NCBI GenBank assembly: GCA_028291545.1
Contig: JAQGHR010000164.1
Location: 1-64,000, forward strand
Direction of reading: 5' to 3'
Source of the DNA: Planctomycetota bacterium
Lineage (GTDB): Bacteria; Planctomycetota; Planctomycetia; Isosphaerales; Isosphaeraceae
Length of the DNA stretch: 64,000 bases
A program made the position numbers and the translations under genes. Below the pieces are notes generated by a model. It saw only the letters and a list, made by a program, of their open reading frames with translations, was not told the origin of the DNA and did no database searches. This document shows, in pieces, positions 32,653 to 40,704 of the stretch (position 1 is the stretch's first letter; each line of letters begins with the position of its first letter).

Positions 32653-34668
32653 TCACTCCTGAATCAGGGCGCGGATGGCGTGAGCGATCGTCTCCGGATT
32701 CGGGACGACGGCCTTTTCCAGGGGCGGGCTGTAGGGCGTCGGCGTATGGACCCCGTTCAGGCGACGGATCGGGGCATCGAGGTCGTCGAACCCCTCGTCC
32801 GCCATCCGGGCCGCGATCTCGGCTCCGAGGCCGAACGGGGCGAAGGCTTCATCGACGATCAGCAGTCGCCCCGTCTTGCGGACCGAGGTCAGGATCGTCT
32901 CGAAGTCCAGCGGGGCGACCGTCCGGGGGTCGATCAACTCCACGGAGATCCCCTCACGTTCGAGGAGGTCACTGGCCTTCATGACGTGATGAACCATGAG
33001 CGCGAGCGCGACGACCGTGACATCGATCCCCTCGCGAACAATCGCCGCGCGACCGAATTCAATCTCGTACTCGTCCTCCGGAACCGGTCCCTTGATCGAG
33101 AGGACTTCGCGGTGTTCGAGGAAGAGGACCGGGTCGCCACAATTGAGAGCGTGCTTCAGGAGGCCCTTCGCATCGTAGGCCGACGACGGGACAACCACGC
33201 GGAGCCCGGGGAAATGGCCGTACATCGGATAGTAATTGCCCGAGTGGTGCGTCGCGGCGGAGTGGCCGATGCCGATGCACCCCCGGAGCAGGACGGGCAT
33301 CGTCAACCGGCCGCTGCTCATGTATTGGATCTTGGCGATCTGGTTGAGGATCTCGCCGACGGAGTCGAGCACGAAGTCGGCGAACATGAAGTCGACGACC
33401 GGCCGAGTCCCGGTCATCGCCGCCCCGCCCGCGAGTCCCACGAATCCGCGCTCGCAGATCGGCGTATCGCGCAGGCGCAGCGGTCCATACTTCTCGAACA
33501 GGCCGAGGGTCGAGGCGAAGTTGCCGCCGCGCTGACCGATCCCCTCGCCCATGACGAAGATCCCGGGGTTCGCCTCCATCTCCTCGGAGAGGGCCTCCAG
33601 CGTGGCCTTCATGAACGTGATTTCGCGCCCGCCGGGACCCGGCGAATCGTTGCGGATCGGGCTTCGCGGGGGGAATGCGGAAGACACCGCGAAGATGTGG
33701 TTGCTCGCCGTCGAGCCGTCGGGCCAGGGACTTTCCTCGGCATGCCGGAGCGCGTCGAGGATTTCCGACTCCACCTCATCGTCGATGGATTGGAGAGCTT
33801 CGGCGTCGGCGAATTCTTCCTCGACCAGGTGGGTCCTCAGCCGGATGATCGGGCATCGGGTCTTCCAGAGGTCCACATCCTCGCGAGTCCGATAGGAATA
33901 ATCGCCCATCCCTTCGGCGTGGGGACGGGTCCGGTAGGTCTTGCACTCGATCAGGGTCGCGCCCTCGCCGTTCCTTGCGCGGGCGACGGCCTCCGCGGCG
34001 ACCTCGGAAACGGCGAGGATGTCGTTGCCGTCCACTTCATACCCCGGCAGCCCGTAACTTGCGGCGCGGGTGGCGACGCTCGGATTCCCGGCCGCATACC
34101 GGAACGGGACCTCGGTTGCGAATTCATTGTTTTCGCAGACGAACAGCACGGGCAGCTTCCAGATCGAGGCCATGTTGAGGCCCTCGTGGAAGGCGCCGTT
34201 ATTGACCGCGCCGTCGCCGAAGAACGCGATGGCGACGTTGTCCGTTTCCCTCAGCATGAAGCTATATCCCGCCCCCGCCGCCTGGAGGATGCAGGGACCG
34301 ACGATGCCGCTCGTCCCCATCATGCCGACCTCGGGCGCGAACAGATGCATGCTGCCGCCCCGGCCCCGCGAGCATCCCGTCGAGCGCCCGAAGAGTTCGG
34401 CGGCCAGCGAGGCGGGCGAGACGCCCTTGGCCAGCGCGTGCCCGTGACCCCGGTGCGTGCTGAATACGACGTCCTCGGCCGTCAGGTGCGCACAGATGCC
34501 GGTTGCGATGGCCTCCTGCCCGACGTAGGTATGACAGGCCCCGTGGATCAGGCCGCGCTGATGGGCGCGGGCCAGGTGCTCCTCGCAACGACGAATCACC
34601 TGCATCCGGCGATAGAGGGCAAGGAGTCTGTCACGCCCGAGTTCCGTCGCCTGCGTCGCGGTCGCCAT
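32653..34668 (-). CDS. fused alpha-beta E1 of thiamine-dependent dehydrogenase complex
   Basis: A 671-residue fusion of both E1 subunits. Alpha part (1 to about 325): 'HTYVGQEAIATGICAHL', 'THRGHGHALAKG' and the thiamine diphosphate motif GDG (151-153) through NN (180-181). Beta part (from about 345): 'ALSEEMEANPGIFVMGEGIG', 'DTPICERGFVGLAGGAAMTG', 'RGCIGIGHSAATHHSGNYYP' and 'LIDPRTVAPLDFETIL'. The enzyme decarboxylates or cleaves its substrate and transfers the acyl group to E2 lipoamide. ATG 34668 is where homology starts; the frame extends 93 codons upstream without support. First gene of the E1-E2-SDR operon. The inter-subunit linker has 'SPIRNDS', close to 'SPIRENG' in the E2 linker. No E3 gene is adjacent. 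Confidence 0.9.
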   Translation of the reverse strand: MATATQATELGRDRLLALYRRMQVIRRCEEHLARAHQRGLIHGACHTYVGQEAIATGICAHLTAEDVVFSTHRGHGHALAKGVSPASLAAELFGRSTGCSRGRGGSMHLFAPEVGMMGTSGIVGPCILQAAGAGYSFMLRETDNVAIAFFGDGAVNNGAFHEGLNMASIWKLPVLFVCENNEFATEVPFRYAAGNPSVATRAASYGLPGYEVDGNDILAVSEVAAEAVARARNGEGATLIECKTYRTRPHAEGMGDYSYRTREDVDLWKTRCPIIRLRTHLVEEEFADAEALQSIDDEVESEILDALRHAEESPWPDGSTASNHIFAVSSAFPPRSPIRNDSPGPGGREITFMKATLEALSEEMEANPGIFVMGEGIGQRGGNFASTLGLFEKYGPLRLRDTPICERGFVGLAGGAAMTGTRPVVDFMFADFVLDSVGEILNQIAKIQYMSSGRLTMPVLLRGCIGIGHSAATHHSGNYYPMYGHFPGLRVVVPSSAYDAKGLLKHALNCGDPVLFLEHREVLSIKGPVPEDEYEIEFGRAAIVREGIDVTVVALALMVHHVMKASDLLEREGISVELIDPRTVAPLDFETILTSVRKTGRLLIVDEAFAPFGLGAEIAARMADEGFDDLDAPIRRLNGVHTPTPYSPPLEKAVVPNPETIAHAIRALIQE

Positions 34669-34972
34669 CAGATATGCACCTGCTTGCGCGAAGATTCGCC
34701 CACCGCGGTCGTAATCGCGATCCGGGACGAACCGTACCATAGGGGCCTGCGCGACGCCAGAACCAGGGCCGGCGGGATCGAAGGGTTTGCAAAATCGTCC
34801 AGGTCCTTCCCCTGATCCGGACTTGGCCTGGAAAGCGGGCGCAAGATCGGCTGCAATGGGCCTAACGATGGTCGGGTCCCGGCGCGGGATCGCTCGCCGC
34901 CGGCCGTCGCCGACTCCTCGGCGCGGAGATCGGTTGCGCGGCACCATGAGTTCCTACGAGGAGTCCTGTCGG
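34669..34972. other. divergent intergenic region between E1 and M13 genes
   Basis: Both genes start outward from here, so promoters for each are expected. I found no box pair good enough to name. The open frames of both genes extend into this region, but neither extension shows homology. Confidence 0.5.
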
Positions 34973-37009
34973 ATGCAACGAGTCTCCCTGTTTGTCGCGG
35001 GCGCCGTCCTGTTCTCGGCGGGCCTGGGCGTGAAGGTCGCCGTCTCGAATTCCCCGGCCGAGAAGTCGGGGATCGAGAAAACGCACATCGACTCTTCGGT
35101 CCGGGCGCAGGACGACCTGTTCCGCCACGTCAACGGCAAGTGGCTGGCCGAGGCCAAGATCCCGCCCGATCGCCCCTTCGATGGCGCGTTCGTGTCGCTC
35201 CGTGATCAGGCGGAGGCCGAGCTTCGCGCGATTATCGAGACCGCCGTTCTCGCGAACGAAAAGTCCGCGTCCGGCGGCAGGAAGGTCGGCGACCTGTATG
35301 CCAGCTTCATCGACGAGGAGCGCATCGAGAAACTTGGCCTCGAACCGATCAAGGGCGAGCTGGCCAGGATTGAAAAGATCGAGGACAAGCCAGGACTGAT
35401 TCAGGAACTCGCCTCGCTTCAGCGCCAGGGTGTGCCCGGCCCGATCGGGGTGTTCGTCAACACCGATGCCAAGAAGTCGGATCGGTATATCACCTACCTC
35501 AACCAGGGCGGCCTCGGTCTTCCGGATGAATCGTACTATCGCGACCCCAAGTTTCAGAAGATCCGCGAGGCGTACGTCGCACACATCCGCAAGATGCTGG
35601 AACTGGCCGGAGCGGCCGAGCCCGCGGCCGCGGCCGATCGCGTGATGGCGCTGGAGACCCGTCTGGCCAAGGGGCACTGGGACCGCGTGCGGAGCCGTGA
35701 TGCCACGACGACCTACAACAAGCACTCGATGGAGGAGTTGGTCAAGCTCGCGCCAGGACTCGACTGGGCAAAATGGTTCGGGGTGATGGGAGTGACGGGG
35801 ATTGATGAGATCGTCGTCCGGCAGCCGAGCTACGTCACGGCGATGGCCGAAGCGATCGACGGCGTCCCGATTTCCGACTGGAAGACGTGGCTCAAGTGGA
35901 ACGTGATCCGCGATGCCGCGCCGTTCTTGAGCAAGGCCTTCGCCGACGAGAATTTCCATTTCTTCGGTCGCACCCTCACTGGCTCGCCCGAGCAGCGTCC
36001 TCGATGGAAGCGGGGCGTGGCGACCGTCGAAGTGGCGCTGGGCGAGGCGGTGGGAAAACTCTACGTCGAGAAGCATTTCCCGCCCGCCGCCAAGGCAAGG
36101 ATGCAGCAGCTCGTCAAGAACCTCATCGAAGCCTATCGGCAGGACATCCAGGCGCTGGATTGGATGAGCGCCGAAACCAAGAAGAAGGCGCTTGAGAAGC
36201 TCGCGAAGTTCAACCCGAAGATCGGCTATCCCGACAAGTGGCGGGACTACTCGGGCCTGGAAATCCGCAGCGATGACCTCGTCGGCAACATGCGTCGGTC
36301 GGCCGAATTCGAACTGGCCTACAATCTCGCGAAGCTCGGCAAGCCCGTCGATCGCGACGAGTGGCGGATGACGCCGCAGACGGTCAACGCCTACTACAAC
36401 CCGGGCATGAACGAGATCGTCTTTCCTGCCGCAATTCTCCGCGCCCCGTTCTTCGACCTCCAGGCTGACGACGCGGTGAATTACGGCGGCATCGGGGCGG
36501 TGATCGGGCATGAGATCGGTCACGGTTTCGACGACCAGGGTTCAAAGTACGACGGCGACGGTAATCTCAAGGACTGGTGGACCGACTCCGACCGTAAGGA
36601 GTTCGACAAGCGATCCAGGATGCTGATCGAGCAGTACAACGCCTTCACGCCCGTCCAGTTGCCCGGCCAGCACGTCAACGGAGCGCTCACCATCGGCGAG
36701 AACATCGGCGACCTCGGCGGCCTGACGATCGCCCACAAGGCCTATGTCCTGTCGTTGAACGGTGACAAGGCCCCAACCCTCGACGGCCTGACCGGTCCTC
36801 AGCGATTCTTCGTCGGCTGGGCGCAGGTCTGGCGTTCGAAGTATCGCGATGCCGAGATGATCCGCCGCCTCGCGACCGACTCGCACTCTCCCACGGAGTT
36901 CCGCTGCAATGGCGTGGTGAGGAACCTGACGGAATTCTACGATGCGTTCGGCGTCAAGGAAGGGGACAAGCTCTGGCTCGCGCCGGAGAAGCGGGTGCGA
37001 ATCTGGTGA
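34973..37009 (+). CDS. M13-family (neprilysin/PepO-like) metallopeptidase
   Basis: A 678-residue secreted zinc peptidase. A signal peptide (MQRVSLFVAGAVLFSAGLGV) is followed by the M13 N-terminal domain with 'DDLFRHVNGKWLAEAKIPPD', then the catalytic domain: 'NPGMNEIVFPAAIL', the zinc motif HEIGH with 'GFDDQG' near 512, and the third ligand in 'IGENIGDLGGL' near 575; the C-terminus ends 'EKRVRIW', as the family's tail does. It should cleave short peptides outside the cytoplasm. ATG 34973 has GAGGAG ten bases upstream; an in-frame ATG at 34946 is less likely. Confidence 0.92.
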   Translation: MQRVSLFVAGAVLFSAGLGVKVAVSNSPAEKSGIEKTHIDSSVRAQDDLFRHVNGKWLAEAKIPPDRPFDGAFVSLRDQAEAELRAIIETAVLANEKSASGGRKVGDLYASFIDEERIEKLGLEPIKGELARIEKIEDKPGLIQELASLQRQGVPGPIGVFVNTDAKKSDRYITYLNQGGLGLPDESYYRDPKFQKIREAYVAHIRKMLELAGAAEPAAAADRVMALETRLAKGHWDRVRSRDATTTYNKHSMEELVKLAPGLDWAKWFGVMGVTGIDEIVVRQPSYVTAMAEAIDGVPISDWKTWLKWNVIRDAAPFLSKAFADENFHFFGRTLTGSPEQRPRWKRGVATVEVALGEAVGKLYVEKHFPPAAKARMQQLVKNLIEAYRQDIQALDWMSAETKKKALEKLAKFNPKIGYPDKWRDYSGLEIRSDDLVGNMRRSAEFELAYNLAKLGKPVDRDEWRMTPQTVNAYYNPGMNEIVFPAAILRAPFFDLQADDAVNYGGIGAVIGHEIGHGFDDQGSKYDGDGNLKDWWTDSDRKEFDKRSRMLIEQYNAFTPVQLPGQHVNGALTIGENIGDLGGLTIAHKAYVLSLNGDKAPTLDGLTGPQRFFVGWAQVWRSKYRDAEMIRRLATDSHSPTEFRCNGVVRNLTEFYDAFGVKEGDKLWLAPEKRVRIW

Positions 37010-37040
37010 TCTTGGCCAGCGTTGTCGTGTAAGATTGGAC

Positions 37041-37068
37041 GAGGCTGGCCCGCGCCTGGGCCGGCCTC
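37041..37068 (+). terminator. GC-rich hairpin after M13 gene
   Basis: GAGGCTGGCCC (37041-37051) and GGGCCGGCCTC (37058-37068) pair with one G-U over 11 bases around loop GCGCCT. It lies between the M13 stop and the DUF1501 start. No T-run follows, so termination is uncertain; it could instead shape the DUF1501 leader. Confidence 0.45.
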
Positions 37069-37096
37069 GTTCGCACTCATGACCGGCGGGGGACGC

Positions 37097-38518
37097 ATGC
37101 TGACCCTGAACGCGGGCAACCGGCGACTGTGCGACGGCGTCAATCGTCGCGCGTTTCTCCGCGTCGGTGCCGCGGGAGGGATCGGTCTGGCCCTGCCGGA
37201 TCTCCTCCGCGCGGCCATTGGCCGATCTCGCGCAAAGTCGATCATCCTTTTCGCGCTGGAGGGCGGCCCGGCCCACCAAGATCTCTGGGACATGAAGCCG
37301 GAGGCACCCGAGTCGATTCGGGGCGAATTCAAGCCCATCGCGACGACCGTGCCGGGCCTTTCCTTCTGCGAGCACCTGCCCCTCCTCGCCCGGCAGGCGC
37401 ACCACCTCGCGGTCGTCCGCTCGGTCCATCACACGATCGCCGACCACAACGCCGGCTATTACTTCGCCATGACCGGGAAGAATCCGTCGGCTGGCGGTCG
37501 CCTGATCACCGCTCCGTCACCCGACAACTTCCCGACCATCGGTTCCGTCGTCTCCAAGCTTCAACCGACGGGCCGCCCCTTGCCCGACTACGTGCATGTG
37601 CCCGACTGGATGAGCAATAACGGTTCGTTCTTACCCGGTCAGGATGCCGGTTTCCTCGGCGCCGCGTTCGAGCCGTTCGTGGCCGGAGACCCGAGCCTGC
37701 GGGAATACCGCGTGCCCGGCCTTACGCTGCCCTCGGGCGTCTCCGCCGAACGGTTCCGTGCGAGGCGATCGTTGCTGGACGCGGTCGACCATGCCCTCGG
37801 CGACGGTCGCGCGGTGGACGGGCTGGAGACGCACTATCAGAAGGCCTATTCGCTGATCTCAAGCCCGGAGGCCCGCCGCGCGTTCGACCTCTCTCGCGAG
37901 CCGGAGAGCGTTCGCGAGCGATATGGTCTCGACCCGACGAACAAGCGAGAAAAAGAGGCCCGCAAGTTCGGGGGCCTCCCTCATCTGGGCCAATGCCTAT
38001 TGCTGGCTCGGAGATTGATTGAGGCCGGGGTCCGCGCCGTCACGGTTTGCACGGGCGCCCGCTACGATCAGTCGTGGGACACGCATCGCGACCATTTCCC
38101 GCTCCTGAAGCGATCACTGCTCCCGATGTTCGATCGTGGCTTCTCCGCCTTGCTGGAAGACATGCATCAGCGAGGATTGCTCGACGATACCCTGATCGTC
38201 GCCATGGGCGAATTCGGCCGTACCCCTCGCGTCGGACAGATCACTAGCAGCGCCGGGGCCGACAAGGGCGGTCGCGACCATTGGCCGCATTGCTACTCGG
38301 TCCTGTTCGCCGGAGGCGGCATTCCTCCCGGGGCCATCTACGGCGCCAGCGATAAGTTCGCCGCCCATCCCGCCCGCGATCCTGTCACTCCCCAGGATAT
38401 CGCCGCGACGATTTACGCTGCGCTCGGGATCTCCCCTCTGACCATGATCCGCGACCCGCGCCAGGATCGCCCGATCCTCCTCGCCGAGGGGACGCCAATT
38501 CGAGCCCTCCTCGCCTAG
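37097..38518 (+). CDS. DUF1501 protein with Tat-type signal
   Basis: A 473-residue DUF1501 protein of the solitary kind. It begins 'MLTLNAGNRRLCDGVNRRAF', which contains the twin-arginine motif NRRAFLR and the MLTL start typical of this subgroup, so I chose ATG 37097 over ATG 37079 and the 37022 frame start. The body shows 'ILFALEGGPAHQDLWDMKPE', 'RSVHHTIADHNAGYYFAMTG', 'AVTVCTGARYDQSWDTHRDH' and 'TLIVAMGEFGRTPRVGQITS', then 'GRDHWPHCYSVLFAGGGI'. Such proteins share the alkaline phosphatase/sulfatase fold with conserved Asp, His and Arg; the reaction is unknown. No DUF1549/1553 partner lies next to it. Confidence 0.88.
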   Translation: MLTLNAGNRRLCDGVNRRAFLRVGAAGGIGLALPDLLRAAIGRSRAKSIILFALEGGPAHQDLWDMKPEAPESIRGEFKPIATTVPGLSFCEHLPLLARQAHHLAVVRSVHHTIADHNAGYYFAMTGKNPSAGGRLITAPSPDNFPTIGSVVSKLQPTGRPLPDYVHVPDWMSNNGSFLPGQDAGFLGAAFEPFVAGDPSLREYRVPGLTLPSGVSAERFRARRSLLDAVDHALGDGRAVDGLETHYQKAYSLISSPEARRAFDLSREPESVRERYGLDPTNKREKEARKFGGLPHLGQCLLLARRLIEAGVRAVTVCTGARYDQSWDTHRDHFPLLKRSLLPMFDRGFSALLEDMHQRGLLDDTLIVAMGEFGRTPRVGQITSSAGADKGGRDHWPHCYSVLFAGGGIPPGAIYGASDKFAAHPARDPVTPQDIAATIYAALGISPLTMIRDPRQDRPILLAEGTPIRALLA

Positions 38519-38553
38519 CGTCGAACTTTTCCCCTGACTCGCATATAGATGGA

Positions 38554-38583
38554 TGGCATGCTTACGGGGACGTAAGCATGCCA
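38554..38583. terminator. perfect 13-base hairpin between convergent genes
   Basis: TGGCATGCTTACG (38554-38566), loop GGGA, CGTAAGCATGCCA (38571-38583). It stands between the DUF1501 stop (38518) and the zinc-ribbon stop (38614) and probably ends transcription from both sides, although no long T-run follows. Confidence 0.6.
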
Positions 38584-38613
38584 CCTCGATCGCGAAGGTA
38601 AAGGGAGAGGCTC

Positions 38614-39039
38614 CTAGAGTTCGAGCGGATTGTGACCGGCTTTCTTCTTCTCGTATTCGGCGAGGAAGGCTCGTGCTCGCGCGAGGTCGCCCTCGTGGCA
38701 GTAAACGCGGGGGTTGCCGCTCCAACCGCCGAGCATGTCTTGCATGTCCTGCTCATCGCAGACGGCGGGAATCCCGTTCTCGGACAGCTCGTTGGCGAGA
38801 AACTGGGCTTCGATCAGGCTGTAGGCTTGATAGCAGGGGACAAGCTCCGCCGCGGGACCGTCGAGAACCTCCGCTGTGCCCGTCGGTTCGCCGGGCTTGT
38901 CGGCGTCGAGCGGTATGGGCCCCAGGTCGTCGGCGCAGACGAAGGTGGGATCTTCGGTGCCGTCGCGAGCGGTACCGCACTTCCAGCAGACGTCGAACGC
39001 GGGGTCCACCTTCGCGCCACATTTCGGACAGGTCCACAT
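38614..39039 (-). CDS. zinc-ribbon plus DUF2007 protein, copy A
   Basis: A 141-residue cytoplasmic protein. The N-terminus is a zinc ribbon, 'MWTCPKCGAKVDPAFDVCWK' then CG, with two Cys pairs. After an acidic linker comes a DUF2007-like signal-transducing domain from 'LVPCYQAYSLIEAQFLANEL' through 'NGIPAVCDEQDMQDML' to 'PRVYCHEGDLARARAFLAEY'. It is a clear paralogue of the next gene (same domain order, similar acidic linker), with 36 bases between them, so a tandem duplication. The function of the family is unknown; coproheme decarboxylase is encoded upstream on the same strand. Confidence 0.82.
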   Translation of the reverse strand: MWTCPKCGAKVDPAFDVCWKCGTARDGTEDPTFVCADDLGPIPLDADKPGEPTGTAEVLDGPAAELVPCYQAYSLIEAQFLANELSENGIPAVCDEQDMQDMLGGWSGNPRVYCHEGDLARARAFLAEYEKKKAGHNPLEL

Positions 39040-39075
39040 GGGACGGATTCCTTGAGCGGGTTGACGGAAGTCAAA

Positions 39076-39516
39076 CTAAGAATGGGCCTCGTTGCGATCT
39101 CGAAGTCGTTGTTCGTAACCGGCGATCCAGGTGCGGGCACGGGTCAGGTCTTGCGGGCGCACGCGGACGTGGGGCGACGCCGATGGGATCATGCCACCAA
39201 GTGCTCCGCGAGTCAGGGAAATCTTGTCGGAAACCGCCGGAATCCCGATCGCGCGGAGTTGCTCGGCGATGAATCGAGCCTCGATGATATCTTGCGATGA
39301 ATAGCACTCGACGATATCGGGATACGGCACGCCAAATTCGTCGTCGAGTTCCTCCTTGGCCTCAAGGCCCCCATCCTCGGCCGGGTCGTCGATCGGTCCG
39401 CATTCGTCGGCCGTGAGGAAGTTCGGATCCTCGTCTCCTTCCCGGCTCGTGCCACAATTCCAGCAGATGTCGAAATCCTGGTCCGACTTCTCCTGGCAAT
39501 TCGGGCAGGTCCACAT
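39076..39516 (-). CDS. zinc-ribbon plus DUF2007 protein, copy B
   Basis: A 146-residue paralogue of the preceding product: zinc ribbon 'MWTCPNCQEKSDQDFDICWN' then CG, acidic linker, and DUF2007 region with 'IVECYSSQDIIEARFIAEQL', 'AIGIPAVSDK' and 'VRVRPQDLTRARTWIAGYE'. ATG 39516 is supported by GGAG upstream and by alignment with copy A; the frame is open for 98 more codons upstream without resemblance to anything. Probably cotranscribed with copy A. Confidence 0.82.
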   Translation of the reverse strand: MWTCPNCQEKSDQDFDICWNCGTSREGDEDPNFLTADECGPIDDPAEDGGLEAKEELDDEFGVPYPDIVECYSSQDIIEARFIAEQLRAIGIPAVSDKISLTRGALGGMIPSASPHVRVRPQDLTRARTWIAGYEQRLRDRNEAHS

Positions 39517-39644
39517 CTCTCGGACTCCAGGGAAACAGGGGGTATCGCCGGGATCGGGGATCAAGAATGGACGCGTCGAGAGAACAGTAGGGCATGCCTG
39601 GGCCCGCCCAATAAGAAGGGCAGCGAGCGACACGCGACAGATCT

Positions 39645-40538
39645 CTAGAGCTTGATCGTATCCATCAATTCCGCCGGAGGCAGGATGTAACCCGGATAAA
39701 ACGGGCCGAACAGGGCATAACGGGCGGAGCTCTCGTCGAACCGCATCGTGTACACGATGTCCTTGAGGTACGACGGATTCTTGGCCCAGAGGGTCACGCC
39801 CCACTCCCAATCATCCAGGCCAGTGGAAGCCGTGATTACCTGAGTCACCTTTCCCGCGAACCGCATGCCGCTCTTGCCGTGCTGGCTCATCATCTCGGCC
39901 CGGCGCTCGAACGGCTCCAGGTACCAGTTCTGTCCCTCGACCCGCATCTTGCTCATGGGATAGAAGCACAGGCACGGCCAGTCGGGGAACTCGGGGTAGA
40001 GCCTCTGCTTGTTCATCGGGCCGAGTCGATTCGCGTACTGCGCGAGTTTCGTCTGATACGCGGTGCTCTCGGGATCGACCCCTTCGCGATCGCGGAGGAT
40101 CTTGCCATAGGCTTCGACGTCCGGGACGTATTCGGAAATCTCGGTGATCGAATAAAACGAATACGTCGGAATCAGCGCCGCCCCGACGGCGGAGCCTTGA
40201 ATCCGCATCTGGACGTCGTGGAGCTTGCGGAGGTCGGGGCCGGCCAGCATCACGCCGAAGTCGGCCTTGTGGCCGAGGACGCCGAAGCACTGAATCTGTT
40301 CGGGAGCCCCGCTCGCGTTGCGATCGAGCGCGTCGATCAACTGATCTCGCCCCGCCTTCCTCTGGTCGGCCGAGAGCCTGGCAAGGATCTCGCGGTCAAT
40401 CCGATAGTACAGATGCAGGAAATGCCAGCCGACTTCCGGCGTCAACGAGGCGATCACTCCCTCGGCCGACGGGCGATGGCCATGCTGTGCTTCGGCCGGT
40501 GGGCGACCGGTCGTGGTGGGTTCGTGGCCCTGGGACAT
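39645..40538 (-). CDS. chdC: coproheme decarboxylase ChdC/HemQ (chlorite dismutase family)
   Basis: A 297-residue enzyme that makes haem b from coproheme by peroxide-driven decarboxylation of two propionates, the last step of the coproporphyrin-dependent haem pathway. Family signatures are strong: 'NWYLEPFERRAEMMSQHGKS' (substrate Tyr region and proximal His), 'GKVTQVITASTGLDDWEWGV', 'IVYTMRFDESSARYALFGPF'. An extra N-terminal stretch of about 30 residues is low complexity. ATG 40538 has GGAGAG upstream; the frame is open 129 codons further upstream over the divergent promoter. No other haem genes are in the window. Confidence 0.92.
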   Translation of the reverse strand: MSQGHEPTTTGRPPAEAQHGHRPSAEGVIASLTPEVGWHFLHLYYRIDREILARLSADQRKAGRDQLIDALDRNASGAPEQIQCFGVLGHKADFGVMLAGPDLRKLHDVQMRIQGSAVGAALIPTYSFYSITEISEYVPDVEAYGKILRDREGVDPESTAYQTKLAQYANRLGPMNKQRLYPEFPDWPCLCFYPMSKMRVEGQNWYLEPFERRAEMMSQHGKSGMRFAGKVTQVITASTGLDDWEWGVTLWAKNPSYLKDIVYTMRFDESSARYALFGPFYPGYILPPAELMDTIKL

Positions 40539-40629
40539 GAGAACGCTCTCCGGGTCGAGTCTCGAAAGGGTCGGGAGCCATTGTAAGGCGAGTCGCATGC
40601 TCGGGACAATCGACCGGCGATCGAGGCGA

Positions 40630-40658
40630 TTGCGTCGGTCACGACCCGGCGCTAGAAT
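40630..40658 (+). promoter_or_regulatory. promoter for cyclase-family gene
   Basis: TTGCGT at 40630-40635, a 17-base spacer and TAGAAT at 40653-40658, about 47 bases before the ATG at 40705. Confidence 0.5.
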
Positions 40659-40704
40659 GCGGCCCGACACCCACCGAGGCGGCCCCGACCCCGAGGTTCT
40701 CTCC

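Noticed and set aside
32680..34815. Plus-strand open frame of 711 codons opposite the E1 gene
   Set aside because: Antisense shadow of a conserved enzyme; no domain or ribosome-binding site.
37013..37035. TTGGCC and TAAGAT as a promoter before the DUF1501 gene
   Set aside because: The spacer is only 11 bases, too short for a sigma70 promoter; an extended -10 alone was not convincing.
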